From a virus, in the IMG/VR virus record IMGVR_UViG_3300032893_000015, positions 36,611-100,610 of that record: a stretch of 64,000 bases of DNA; one strand, written 5' to 3'. A model generated the notes under the pieces. The model was not told the origin of the DNA. It saw only the letters and a list, made by a program, of their open reading frames with translations, and did no database searches. Of this stretch, positions 41,813 through 49,990 are shown one piece after another. The first letter of the stretch is position 1. Every line of letters begins with the position of its first letter. A program made the translations under genes and the position numbers.

Positions 41813-41820
41813 TAGCCTAG
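41813..41820 (-). promoter_or_regulatory. Late-junction motif CTAGGCTA, site 4
   Basis: Only 6-7 nt from GTG 41806; if a -10 box, the mRNA would be nearly leaderless. Confidence 0.4.
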
Positions 41821-41827
41821 CGCGACG

Positions 41828-43162
41828 TCAGGGCCCGCGCGTTGACGTGCGTAGCGCCGGGATGATGAGCGCCATTCGTGTGGGAAAGGTCGCCTGGTAC
41901 CAGGGCAACTTGTTCGCCTGCAGTATGTCCACGGCGTGGTCCGGCGTGGAGTAGTACCTCTGGCTGATTCTCTGCGGGGTGTCGCCGTCCTTGGTGATGT
42001 AGATGGCGATGACGTCCCCGTCCTGCCCTGGCGCGTTCCGTCCCGACGTGACGGCGGTGCCTTGGGGGGCGGGCGCTTTCAGGCGCATCTGAATGTCCAG
42101 GGCTAGCGCCGCTTGCGCGATGAGCTCGACGCGCGCTTGCGCCTGCGCGATGTACTGCTGCGCCCGGAGCATATCGACGACGTTCGTACTCGTCGCCATC
42201 GCCTCCACAGGCGTCTGCCCCATCGAGTCGTTGAACTGATTTGCGATGGCAATGGTGTTGCGGGCGAAGTTGCTCGCGGCCTGCGCAATCTGTTGCGGTT
42301 GGCTGGCGAGTGTTTGCCCAATGGCTGCCACCTGCTGCAGCTGCCCGATCGACTGCTGCAAGTTCCTGAGCACCGACTGCACGGCAAGCGTGGGCGCGTT
42401 GGCAAGGGCCTCCAGCTGTCCGAGCGTGAAGGTACTGGCCGAGTGATATATCGCCGCGTTCGACGCGATGAATGACGTGGCTTGTACAAAGCTCGCGAAG
42501 TTCGCCCCCGCCACATTCAGGGCTGCGGTGGCTGCGTCGAGCGACGCATCGCGCACGGGTGTGACCTTTTGCGTGCGGATGCCCCTCCCCACCCACTCGT
42601 AATCAACGTCCCACTGTATGTCCTGGATCCGCGTGTACTTGAAGTGCCATTCTCTGGCCCTTCCCTCGCGCACTTTCTTCCCGCGCATCCCCTCCTGGTC
42701 CCCGGTGACGGTCCAGGTAACGCGCAGCCGGATGCCTCCACGGAACATGTCCTCGAGCAGCTGCGCGAGCACATCCGGGTCGATGACGGTGATGCTTGCG
42801 CCGCTGGTCGTGACGGCCAGCGATGGCGCCCTGCTCATGCGCGTCCGGTTCCACTCCCCGGTCCACTTGCTGGGCAGCTCCGTGGGCCCCAGCCACTGCT
42901 GCGTGGCTTCGTCGGGGTTACCCGGGTACCACTTCGTCTTGATGTTGTTCGCCCCGGCCCACTCCGCCCCCATGAACGGCAGCGCGGGGCCGTTCAGGGT
43001 TACGCTCCGTGCGCTCTGCCCCGTAACCGAGCCCACCTCTTCAATGAGCATCGACGACGAGTAGCTTCCGCTCGTCGTCCGGCTCCCTGGCCCCAGGGCG
43101 TTCTGCAGCTGGGTTTGCTGCTGCGTGGGTGCGAGAAAACGATCCTGCGGGTCACCGGGCAC
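41828..43162 (-). CDS. LysM-domain baseplate hub-associated protein (XkdP/gp53-like)
   Basis: 444 aa, GTG 43162 after GGGAGGTTGAACG. The C-terminal 50 residues are a LysM domain (DGDTPQRISQRYYSTPD, ILQANKLPW, RMALIIPAL). N-terminal beta domain and a helical middle with many Gln/Ala. In myoviruses such proteins link hub and tape measure; LysM may touch peptidoglycan. Confidence 0.8.
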   Translation of the reverse strand: MPGDPQDRFLAPTQQQTQLQNALGPGSRTTSGSYSSSMLIEEVGSVTGQSARSVTLNGPALPFMGAEWAGANNIKTKWYPGNPDEATQQWLGPTELPSKWTGEWNRTRMSRAPSLAVTTSGASITVIDPDVLAQLLEDMFRGGIRLRVTWTVTGDQEGMRGKKVREGRAREWHFKYTRIQDIQWDVDYEWVGRGIRTQKVTPVRDASLDAATAALNVAGANFASFVQATSFIASNAAIYHSASTFTLGQLEALANAPTLAVQSVLRNLQQSIGQLQQVAAIGQTLASQPQQIAQAASNFARNTIAIANQFNDSMGQTPVEAMATSTNVVDMLRAQQYIAQAQARVELIAQAALALDIQMRLKAPAPQGTAVTSGRNAPGQDGDVIAIYITKDGDTPQRISQRYYSTPDHAVDILQANKLPWYQATFPTRMALIIPALRTSTRGP

Positions 43163-43179
43163 CGTTCAACCTCCCGGCG

Positions 43180-43203
43180 GGGGATTCGAAGCTTCGAACC
43201 CCG
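43180..43203. repeat. Intergenic inverted repeat around a perfect 14-bp palindrome
   Basis: TTCGAAGCTTCGAA (43185-43198) flanked by GGGG and CCCC with one mismatched pair. It lies between two tail genes, just after a stop; no U-tract, so an mRNA-processing or protein-binding site is as likely as a terminator. Confidence 0.6.
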
Positions 43204-43208
43204 CTCGC

Positions 43209-43421
43209 TCAGGCCCCCGCGCTCTTGCGCTTCGCCCACACGCTCAGCATGTTGCTCGCACTATCCGACCCCGACCCGCTCGAACTCGACTCGGTGGGAT
43301 CCTCCGGCGAGTCGGACGGCGAGTCCGTCGCTGCCGTGGCACTCCCACTCGGATCGCTGTCTTCGGAATCGCTGTCCTGGGAGTCGCTGGCTACGGGGGG
43401 TTTCTTCGGCGGGAATGCCAT
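43209..43421 (-). CDS. Ser/Asp-rich disordered protein, 70 aa
   Basis: Low-complexity Ser/Asp/Glu/Pro body (SDSQDSDSEDSDPSGS) with a basic C-terminus (WAKRKSAGA). Similar endings occur in the small protein next to the capsid gene ([11 protein letters not shown]). Between tape measure and LysM genes. Function unknown. Confidence 0.55.
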   Translation of the reverse strand: MAFPPKKPPVASDSQDSDSEDSDPSGSATAATDSPSDSPEDPTESSSSGSGSDSASNMLSVWAKRKSAGA

Positions 43422-43473
43422 TGTGGATCCTCTCCCTCCTTGTCTACCAGAGCCGAAACCTTCGGGCTACATG

Positions 43474-45369
43474 TCACAGGCCAAAGGGCACTGCGTTTCT
43501 GGCTTGCCTCCGGTTGACGACCGCCGCCTGCAAGTCGCGCCGGAACACCTGCATGACGCGGTCCGGGTCCTGGTCACGGAAGTTCTGTTGGATGTGGAAG
43601 TTCGCCCCGTAGAAGTTCACGGACGGTCCGTGCCCCCTGATGTTGTCGACGCCGGTGCTCTTTTTCACCATCTCGGCGATCTTCTTGGCGAGCTCCGGGC
43701 TCTCCGCGTCGATGACCTTCTTCAGCGCCTCGAACCCACCTTCCACCTGTATGGCCCCCGACATGAGCGCCTTGGTCATGCTGTCGCTGTCGGCGATGAT
43801 TGAAAAGGCCCACTTCTGCGCCTGGTCATTGTGCACGGCTATGGCCTGATCGATGTAGCGGCCGACGTACCCGGTATCCTGCGACTCCACCTTTTCGCGC
43901 AGCTCCTCGGCTTCGCGTTCGGCCTGTTCGTGGTGCTCGCGTAGGCCTTGGGTAAAGGCCGCTATCGCGTCTTCGGTCTTCTGTAATTCTGCGGCAGCGG
44001 CTTCCGGATCCACGGCGTTCTGTATGGCCGAAGTTGCCGCGTCCTTTGCGAGCGTCGTGTACTTGGCGATGGCATCGTCCAGTTCCTTGGTGGACCCTGG
44101 CCCGACGATGTCCGCTCTCTGGGTCACCGCCGCCTTCTGTACATCCGCTTGTGTCGACCCGACTTGTCTCCCGCTGAAGAAGTCCTTCACGTCCATGAAC
44201 ACTTCCGCCATCGCCTTGGCGTAGCGGGCTGCGGTCGCGAACCCATCGACGAAGTTCTTCGTGATGCTCTCGAAGATCTGCTCGATGCTTTGGCTCGTGC
44301 CCATGGCTTCGTTCCACGCATCGCGCCACTCCCCGAACAGTTCATGGAACTGATGACTGAGCTCCCCCCAGTTTTTTTCGACTCCGTGGTAGATGCCCTC
44401 GGCCGCCTCCGCGATGACGTCCACTCCCTTGCCGAGCGCCGTCCCCACTTCGTTACCCAGCTCGACGATCGCTTCGGTGTGCGCGACCAGGTAACTCTTG
44501 AGCGCAGCCAGTTGCGGCACGAGGCGATCGAGTAGCGGTTGCCCGACAGCATCGAGAAACATCTCGCGCACGTTCGCGAGCCCTGTCTTCACCTCTCCGA
44601 GCGTCATCGGCCCGACGCCACCGCTCTTCTTCAGCAGGTCCGCCTGCTTCTTGATGGCTTCCTCCGCCAGCAGCATCTGCTTCTCGGGGGTCATCTTCTG
44701 CAGCTGTTCTGCGGCATCGTGTGCGTTGCCCTTGAGCACGTGGGTGGCCGCAATGAGCTGCACGATTGGGTTGCGGGCGCGGATCATCCCTAGCTCGAAC
44801 ATGCTCATCCCCTGCGCCAGTCCTTCCATGCCTTGGGGCACGATCTTGCCGACCAGCGCCATCTGCTCGACGAGTTCCTTTGCTTCGTTCGAACTCCGGT
44901 TGCCGCGTTCAATGGTGCGGTCGTACATCTCCACCATCGTCTTGGTGGCCACTCCCGCCTGTATCCCGAGCTTCTCCAGTTCCTCGCGGGTGTCCTGCGC
45001 ATACCCTCTGAGGGCTTCCAGGGAGTGCTGCCCCTGGTCCATGAACATGAGCAGGCCGCTCATCTGCCGCACCTGCTGATTCGTCTCGTCGGCCACTTCC
45101 GCCGCCGCGTCAGCAAAGCGCTCCGCCATCTCGTACGCCTGGTGCATCCCCTCCGCCACCAGCTCCGTGCCCTTGCTGATGGCACCGGTGATGACGTTCG
45201 CCTGCACCATCGCCCCGAGCATCCCCTTGCTCTCGTCGTGACCGTGGTGGAGCTCTTCGTGGGCCTGCTTCAGCTCGTTGCGGAGATTTCCGGCTGCATC
45301 GCTGGCCTTGTCGTCCACGACCAGCCGGATTCTGACGTCCGCTTCTCCTCCTCCGCCTTCGTTCGCCAT
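43474..45369 (-). CDS. Tail tape measure protein
   Basis: 631 aa, mostly helical with long coiled coils and Ala/Glu/Lys-rich repeats; a central hydrophobic stretch (ANVITGAISKGTELVAEGMH). It follows the frameshifted chaperone pair, the canonical position. At the usual 0.15 nm per residue it would set a tail of roughly 95 nm, which is an inference. ATG 45369 (MANEGGGGEADVRIRL) with the late motif close upstream. Confidence 0.85.
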   Translation of the reverse strand: MANEGGGGEADVRIRLVVDDKASDAAGNLRNELKQAHEELHHGHDESKGMLGAMVQANVITGAISKGTELVAEGMHQAYEMAERFADAAAEVADETNQQVRQMSGLLMFMDQGQHSLEALRGYAQDTREELEKLGIQAGVATKTMVEMYDRTIERGNRSSNEAKELVEQMALVGKIVPQGMEGLAQGMSMFELGMIRARNPIVQLIAATHVLKGNAHDAAEQLQKMTPEKQMLLAEEAIKKQADLLKKSGGVGPMTLGEVKTGLANVREMFLDAVGQPLLDRLVPQLAALKSYLVAHTEAIVELGNEVGTALGKGVDVIAEAAEGIYHGVEKNWGELSHQFHELFGEWRDAWNEAMGTSQSIEQIFESITKNFVDGFATAARYAKAMAEVFMDVKDFFSGRQVGSTQADVQKAAVTQRADIVGPGSTKELDDAIAKYTTLAKDAATSAIQNAVDPEAAAAELQKTEDAIAAFTQGLREHHEQAEREAEELREKVESQDTGYVGRYIDQAIAVHNDQAQKWAFSIIADSDSMTKALMSGAIQVEGGFEALKKVIDAESPELAKKIAEMVKKSTGVDNIRGHGPSVNFYGANFHIQQNFRDQDPDRVMQVFRRDLQAAVVNRRQARNAVPFGL

Positions 45370-45375
45370 GGGTTT

Positions 45376-45383
45376 CAGCCTAG
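45376..45383 (-). promoter_or_regulatory. Late-junction motif CTAGGCTG, site 5
   Basis: 7 nt upstream of the tape-measure ATG. Confidence 0.4.
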
Positions 45384-45385
45384 CC

Positions 45386-46317
45386 CTACTGCTCCAGGGC
45401 GCTCGCCTCCTTCTCCGCGCTCAGGATCTCCGCAAGCACCGAGTGCAGCTGCCTGATGCGCCGCACCTCCACGTCCCCCCAGCCCAGGTCGTCCCCGGGG
45501 ACGCCGAGCCGAGCGTAGCGGGCCAGCTCAAGTTTCATTCGATCTCTGCTCCGGAGCACAGCCTCCGGGTCCACTTGCCAGAGCGACGGCCACAGCGCAT
45601 CCCACGCTTCGCCTTCCTCCGACCGCAGCTTCACCCTTTCCAGCGAGTCTCGGATCGCATCCGGGTCGTCGCGCAGGTCCCCTGGCGCTAGCCAGCCACC
45701 GCGCTCGCGGACGCGATCCCGTTCAGCAAAAAATCCGCCATCTCCTCATCGGTCATGTTGTGCAGCCGCACATACATGTCCTTCAGTCGCGTGCGGCACT
45801 TCGTGCCGAGCTCCCCCCAGAGGATCTGCACGTTGTACAGGCCCGGGTTCTTCGCCCACTCTCCCGTCCAATCGACGAGCTTTCCGTCCACCGCCCGGAT
45901 CATCTGCTTGGCATACTCCGCCAGCGAGTTCCCGGGTTCGTTGCGCATGCGCTTGAGCGCCTGCTTCTCTTCCAGGTCGCTGAGCGGCCACACGATAATG
46001 ACGCGGCTGAGCACCTCTTCGTCGACCAGCTTTTCGTTCCCTGGCTCCCGCACCTTGTACGTCGTCTTCACGCCCAGGTGCGGCGCGTCGGTAAGGGCAG
46101 AGCGGAACCGCACGAAGTAAACTTGCTTGCCGCGCGGTATGCGCATGTCCTCTGGGATGTACGGCTGGGCCCAGCTGGGTATCTCCCCGGGGTTGTCCTG
46201 CGGGGGAGGGTTCTCTTCTGCTTTGAGCTCGAGTGGTGTGGGGGGTGGCGGAGGCGTGGGCACGTCCTCCTCGGTCAGCTGCGCAATGGTCGTTCGCAGC
46301 ATAGGGTCGGTGGTCAT
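45386..46317 (-). CDS. Tail assembly chaperone, -1 frameshift product (gpGT type)
   Basis: The slippery heptamer T-TTT-TTG (45733-45727) sits in phase near the end of the shorter chaperone (codons GAT TTT TTG). A -1 shift there leads into an open frame that runs past the first stop to 45386 and adds about 115 residues (AERDRVRERGGWL onward, ending EILSAEKEASALEQ). This arrangement between tube and tape measure is conserved across tailed phages. A separate GTG start at 45634 for the second frame is possible but has no good binding site. Confidence 0.75.
45688..46317 (-). CDS. Tail assembly chaperone, short form (gpG type)
   Basis: 209 aa. ATG 46317 follows GAGGAGGCGCAAAACA. Pro-rich N-terminus, then VYFVRFRSALTDAPHLGVKT, helical middle, ending ADFLLNGIASASAVAG. 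Position between tail tube and tape measure and the slippery site near its end define it. Its ribosome binding site is part of an inverted repeat in a structured leader, so its output is probably controlled. Confidence 0.75.
   Translation of the reverse strand: MTTDPMLRTTIAQLTEEDVPTPPPPPTPLELKAEENPPPQDNPGEIPSWAQPYIPEDMRIPRGKQVYFVRFRSALTDAPHLGVKTTYKVREPGNEKLVDEEVLSRVIIVWPLSDLEEKQALKRMRNEPGNSLAEYAKQMIRAVDGKLVDWTGEWAKNPGLYNVQILWGELGTKCRTRLKDMYVRLHNMTDEEMADFLLNGIASASAVAG
45727..45733 (-). promoter_or_regulatory. Programmed -1 frameshift site T-TTT-TTG
   Basis: Reads in frame as gaT TTT TTG; matches X-XXY-YYZ. The -1 frame is open from here to 45386. Confidence 0.75.
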
Positions 46318-46318
46318 T

Positions 46319-46443
46319 GTTTTGCGCCTCCTCGTGTCTTGGCGGGAACCCAACAGGCGGTGTCAGCGCCTGGTCCGAGGAGGCGCAAAACTCCTATGCC
46401 CAGGCTCCGCCTGTTGGGGTCCCATTTCGGTTGCGCCTCCTCT
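46319..46443 (-). promoter_or_regulatory. Structured leader of the chaperone gene (interleaved inverted repeats, anti-SD)
   Basis: Segment A (46319-46334) holds the chaperone ribosome binding site. Segment A' (46376-46391) is its perfect 16-bp reverse complement. A second copy of the binding site lies at 46432-46443. Segments B (46344-46360) and B' (46407-46423) pair with one mismatch in 17. The order is A-B-A'-B' on the plus strand, so the two pairings are interleaved (pseudoknot or alternative folds). Confidence 0.7.
46363..46425 (-). CDS. Possible 20-codon leader peptide before the chaperone gene
   Basis: ATG 46425 follows GAGGAGGCGCAACCGAA, the same extended binding site as the chaperone gene. 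Twenty codons, then TGA. Its codons 12-17 are the anti-SD segment, so ribosomes on it would free the chaperone start. No homology expected at this length; real use as a leader peptide is inferred. Confidence 0.4.
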   Translation of the reverse strand: MGPQQAEPGHRSFAPPRTRR

Positions 46444-46480
46444 GCGACCCCCAGGCTAGCTCACGGCATGAGCCGCCCTT

Positions 46481-46828
46481 ATGAAAAGGTTCTCCGCCTG
46501 GCTTCGTCGTCGTTGGGGGTCGCTGAGAGGGCTGTTGATTGAATGGCTCGCTGGCAACCGGAGCATCATCTTCGCCGACGCCGTCATTTTCGACGGCAAG
46601 GCCGGCTTCTTTCTCATCAGCGACCCCACCGGAGAGACCCCCACGCTGATGCACGGCTGCACGTTTCTGAACGTACGCGTCCAGATCCACGCCCGGCTCC
46701 CGCCCCAGTACTGCGACCCGAAGCTCTACCAACCCAACTCCCCGGTCCAGCGCCAGATTGCGCACCCCCAGCTTTACATACCGATAGGACCTAACGAGTT
46801 CCCGTTCTCTTCGAAAGACGCGAACTAG
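46481..46828 (+). CDS. Plus-strand hypothetical protein, 115 aa
   Basis: The only convincing plus-strand gene in the window. Sequence looks like a folded protein (IIFADAVIFDGKAGFFLISD, CTFLNVRVQIHARLPPQYC). Its TAG stop and the TAG stop of the tail tube gene share one CTAG (46825-46828), a neat convergent end. No strong ribosome binding site before ATG 46481. It reads against the operon and may be a moron-type acquisition or an antisense control of the tube gene. Confidence 0.55.
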   Translation: MKRFSAWLRRRWGSLRGLLIEWLAGNRSIIFADAVIFDGKAGFFLISDPTGETPTLMHGCTFLNVRVQIHARLPPQYCDPKLYQPNSPVQRQIAHPQLYIPIGPNEFPFSSKDAN

Positions 46829-47262
46829 GTGAACGTCGGGAAATAGTCGTCCGCTCCGCCGGTGATCTTGTCCTCGACGTAGGCTCCGCGGTCCGTGATG
46901 TTGTGCCCGATGGGCCCGAAATGCGCATCCGAGATGAGGATCGTCGGGGTCTGGCCGTTCGGGTAGCTGAAGACACCCGAGATATTGAACACGACATCCG
47001 GCGTCTGGCGCTTGGCTCTCTGCACCACCGACTGCGAGAGCGTGAAGTGGTCTTGCGTATGGGTGTGCATCTTGAAGTCGAACTTCACGCCGTTGTACAC
47101 CTCGTCGTACCGGTTGGTCTTCTCGCCGAGGTACCCTTCCATCTTCAGTTCCGTCTGGATCTCGAAGGAGAAGTCTTTGATATCCGTCAGGGTGTCCTGG
47201 TACTGGGTCGCCTGCACAATGATGATGCTCACTTCCTGTCCCTTGATTCTTTGGGCCGGCAT
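46825..47262 (-). CDS. Tail tube protein
   Basis: 145 aa. ATG 47262 follows GAGGGAGTTAGGTC. Beta-rich single domain (FEIQTELKMEGYLGEKTNRY followed by DEVYNGVKFDFKMHTHTQDHF), with the size and place (after sheath, before chaperones and tape measure) of myovirus tube proteins. It polymerises inside the sheath as the DNA conduit. Confidence 0.8.
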   Translation of the reverse strand: MPAQRIKGQEVSIIIVQATQYQDTLTDIKDFSFEIQTELKMEGYLGEKTNRYDEVYNGVKFDFKMHTHTQDHFTLSQSVVQRAKRQTPDVVFNISGVFSYPNGQTPTILISDAHFGPIGHNITDRGAYVEDKITGGADDYFPTFT

Positions 47263-47326
47263 GACCTAACTCCCTCTGCTGGGCAGCATAGCAGTACCCC
47301 CACAACATCACGCGGCTTCGTTCGAC

Positions 47327-47365
47327 GGCCCAACCCCCTGAAACCGTACTCCCAGAGGGTGGGCC
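47327..47365. terminator. Hairpin between sheath and tube genes
   Basis: GGCCCAACCCCCTG and CAGAGGGTGGGCC form a long stem with one bulge/mismatch. No U-tract on the minus strand, so it may act as mRNA processing or stability element that separates tube from sheath expression. Confidence 0.45.
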
Positions 47366-47377
47366 TCTTTCGGGTGA

Positions 47378-49990
47378 CTACGCCGCCTGCGGCAGCGACT
47401 CTTGCACGGTCACCTGGTCGCCGATGGTGGTCTCCAGCACGATCGAATCCATGCTCGGCAACGTCTGCACGCGCAGGATGACTCGGTTGATGCCCTGCTG
47501 CAGCGTTCTGGTGGTGTTGCCCTTCTTGGCGTCGAGGGTGAACCCACCGATACGCTGGAATGATGGGTTGTTCGCGCTGAGCAACCCCTCCATGAAGGCC
47601 TTGATCTCCTGGGCGAAGGCGTTGCGTCGGTTCACCGTCATCAGCCGCTTGGAGTACGCCTTCCCTCGCTGCGCAATGCTGTCCTGTATGTAGTCGGCCA
47701 TTCTCCTGCGCGCGATGCGCACCAGGCTCGGGTTGACGTTCGGGTCCACCGCCGTGACGCCCGACTGGAAGCTCGCGTTGCCATCATCGATGCGCAGAGC
47801 TGCGATACCGCTGGCCTTGAACAGCTGGTAATCGGCCATCTGGAAGCCCTGCACGTTGGCGCCCTTCTCGATGCCGTTGACGATGCTCGCGAACGACGTC
47901 TCCTGGCCCGGGTTCTCCTCGGGTGGCAGCTGGCTCATGATGCTGGCCATTAGCGAGTCCGACCCGACGTCGATGTTCCCGTCCACGGTGAACGCCGTGT
48001 ACCCGGTGTTGGGCGGGTTGCCCGCCAGTCCCAGGCGCGCAATGAGCGGCACGTAAACGTTCGTGCCGATGTAGCAGTAGACGACGCGCTGATCCCTGTA
48101 CGCACCCACTCCCGGATCGGCCACCGGCGAGGTAGCGGTGTACTTGTCCGTGTTGAGCGGCGGCCTGACGCACGCCATCCTCCCGAAGCACCCGCTGGCG
48201 CTGGCGGTGAGGGCATTGGTACGCAGTCCTCTGCGCACGGTGTTGCTCTGTCGTGCCGACAGTACGATGTTCACCTGCTTGGCCACGGTGTTGATGTCCA
48301 TGCTCGGTTGTCCGAGCGCCGTGACGTACGCCGCATCGATAGCCGACTCGCTAAGGGCCGCGCTGATGGGCTGCAGGTTCTGCACGGAGAAGCTTCCGAT
48401 GTCCGGGGCGTTGGTGATCTGGGTGACGGCTCCCGCTGTTGCCGCCCCGACGCTCCCGTCGTCCAGCGCCGGGCGCACTGGCACGGTAAAGGGCCCTGCG
48501 TTGGGCACGGCAACTCCTCCGCTGCCCGACGTCTTCCCTCCGATGAGCACCCCCACGGTGGTGAAGTTCACGTCCTGCGCCGTGACGTACACGGGCCCTG
48601 CGCTCCCCGGCACCTGCACGATGGTCCCCGCCGCCAGGACGCCCAAGGGAAAGGGCGCCCCCACGGTCGTCCCCAGCACGAGCCCGAGCTTGGTGAGCAC
48701 CGCTTGCGCGCTCACTGCGACAACACGCACTTGCGCCGCCGTCGTCCCGGTGAGGGCGCTCGTCAGGTAAAGGTTCGCCGCTCCGTCTGCGAAGGCCACC
48801 GCCGGCTGTCCCGCGGCGGTGAACGCGTTGTTGATGGCCGTCACGACCAGGGCCACCGTCGTCTCGGTCCCTGCGAACGTCACGGTCACGTTCGGCTGCG
48901 CATCGATGCCGAGGGTGATGGTGCTTGCTGCCGTGGGCGGTAGGGTCACCGCCGTCCCCACGACGATGGCCTGTCCCTGCTGGGTGTTGATGGTCCCGGC
49001 GGTGAGCCCGAATGCGGTCGCTGTCGTTCCGCTCCCGACCAGGATGTACGGTGCGGTCGTTGGCGACGTATTGCTGATGCGCAGGCGGCTCGAGCTGTCG
49101 AACTCCACGCGTGTGTTGGCGATGGCCGTTTGAATGACAGCTGTCACTTCGCTCTGGCTGACGCTCGCAATGTTCGCGACGTTCCCCGTACCCAGGGTCG
49201 TCCCCGCCGTGAGTCCGAGTGCCGTCCCGACGCCTCCGCTCGAGAACGACACAACGCGCACCTGCGCCTGATTCCCGCGCTGCAGCCCGGTGAGCGAGAA
49301 CTGCCCGGAGCTCGTCGCCGCGAGGGTAAAGCCCGCCGTCGCATTGATACGCGCGATGACTCCCGCCTGGCTACCGTCGCCGGTGAGGAACGTGACGGTA
49401 AAGTTCGGCCTTCCGTCCACCCCGAGCACCACCTGGTCTCCGGGGTTCACGGCGTAGGTCGCCCCCGACGAGGTAACGCTCGCCGCCGTCGCGTTGAAGG
49501 TCGCGTTGGTGGGGCCAGCCCCTATGTCCAACTGCACGACTTGTCCCGGCTGCAGCGAGAACTGCAACCCGGGTAGCCCGGTGACGTACGGCAGTTTGGT
49601 GAACTGCACGTTGCCGACGCTCGTGTTCACGCGGCAGATGATGAGCCGCGCGTATTGCTTGCCCTGCAACTGGACGAAGCCGTTCCCGTTCCAGTACTCC
49701 ACGGCTCCCGCCCCATCCGCCTTCCGCGCAATGGCGCAGGGGTTCTGCGCTTGCACGCCAAAGTACGTGTACCCGAGCGTGCCGAAGTTGTTCGTGAGGT
49801 CGTCGGCGCTGCTGACCTCGAGCGGGAAGTTGTAAGGGCCGTTCTCGAACTCTCCGACCATCATCACCGTCCCGGTCCCGATGCCCTTCAGGGCACTCGG
49901 CGGCTCCAGGTCCAGGATGTTGACGGACTCGATGTTGAGGAGGACGTCATTACCAGGGTCAAACGTAAATCGCCTTACGAATGAGGACAA
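47378..49990 (-). CDS. Contractile tail sheath protein, with inserted repeat domains
   Basis: 870 aa. The C-terminal third has sheath signatures (FKASGIAALRIDDGNASFQS, RRRMADYIQDSI, VQTLPSMDSIVLETTIGDQV). TTG 49990 follows AAGGAGAGGTATGTAA. Residues about 150-460 hold tandem beta-domain repeats (LGVDGRPNFTVTF and LGIDAQPNVTVTF, each ending in LGL..GTT), making it much longer than typical sheaths. The insertions probably decorate the tail surface. Confidence 0.85.
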   Translation of the reverse strand: MSSFVRRFTFDPGNDVLLNIESVNILDLEPPSALKGIGTGTVMMVGEFENGPYNFPLEVSSADDLTNNFGTLGYTYFGVQAQNPCAIARKADGAGAVEYWNGNGFVQLQGKQYARLIICRVNTSVGNVQFTKLPYVTGLPGLQFSLQPGQVVQLDIGAGPTNATFNATAASVTSSGATYAVNPGDQVVLGVDGRPNFTVTFLTGDGSQAGVIARINATAGFTLAATSSGQFSLTGLQRGNQAQVRVVSFSSGGVGTALGLTAGTTLGTGNVANIASVSQSEVTAVIQTAIANTRVEFDSSSRLRISNTSPTTAPYILVGSGTTATAFGLTAGTINTQQGQAIVVGTAVTLPPTAASTITLGIDAQPNVTVTFAGTETTVALVVTAINNAFTAAGQPAVAFADGAANLYLTSALTGTTAAQVRVVAVSAQAVLTKLGLVLGTTVGAPFPLGVLAAGTIVQVPGSAGPVYVTAQDVNFTTVGVLIGGKTSGSGGVAVPNAGPFTVPVRPALDDGSVGAATAGAVTQITNAPDIGSFSVQNLQPISAALSESAIDAAYVTALGQPSMDINTVAKQVNIVLSARQSNTVRRGLRTNALTASASGCFGRMACVRPPLNTDKYTATSPVADPGVGAYRDQRVVYCYIGTNVYVPLIARLGLAGNPPNTGYTAFTVDGNIDVGSDSLMASIMSQLPPEENPGQETSFASIVNGIEKGANVQGFQMADYQLFKASGIAALRIDDGNASFQSGVTAVDPNVNPSLVRIARRRMADYIQDSIAQRGKAYSKRLMTVNRRNAFAQEIKAFMEGLLSANNPSFQRIGGFTLDAKKGNTTRTLQQGINRVILRVQTLPSMDSIVLETTIGDQVTVQESLPQAA

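Noticed and set aside
39977-41815. Plus-strand 612-codon frame
   Set aside because: Antisense shadow of the baseplate hub gene.
46394-47311. Minus-strand 305-codon frame
   Set aside because: Overlaps the tube gene out of frame and has shadow-type composition.
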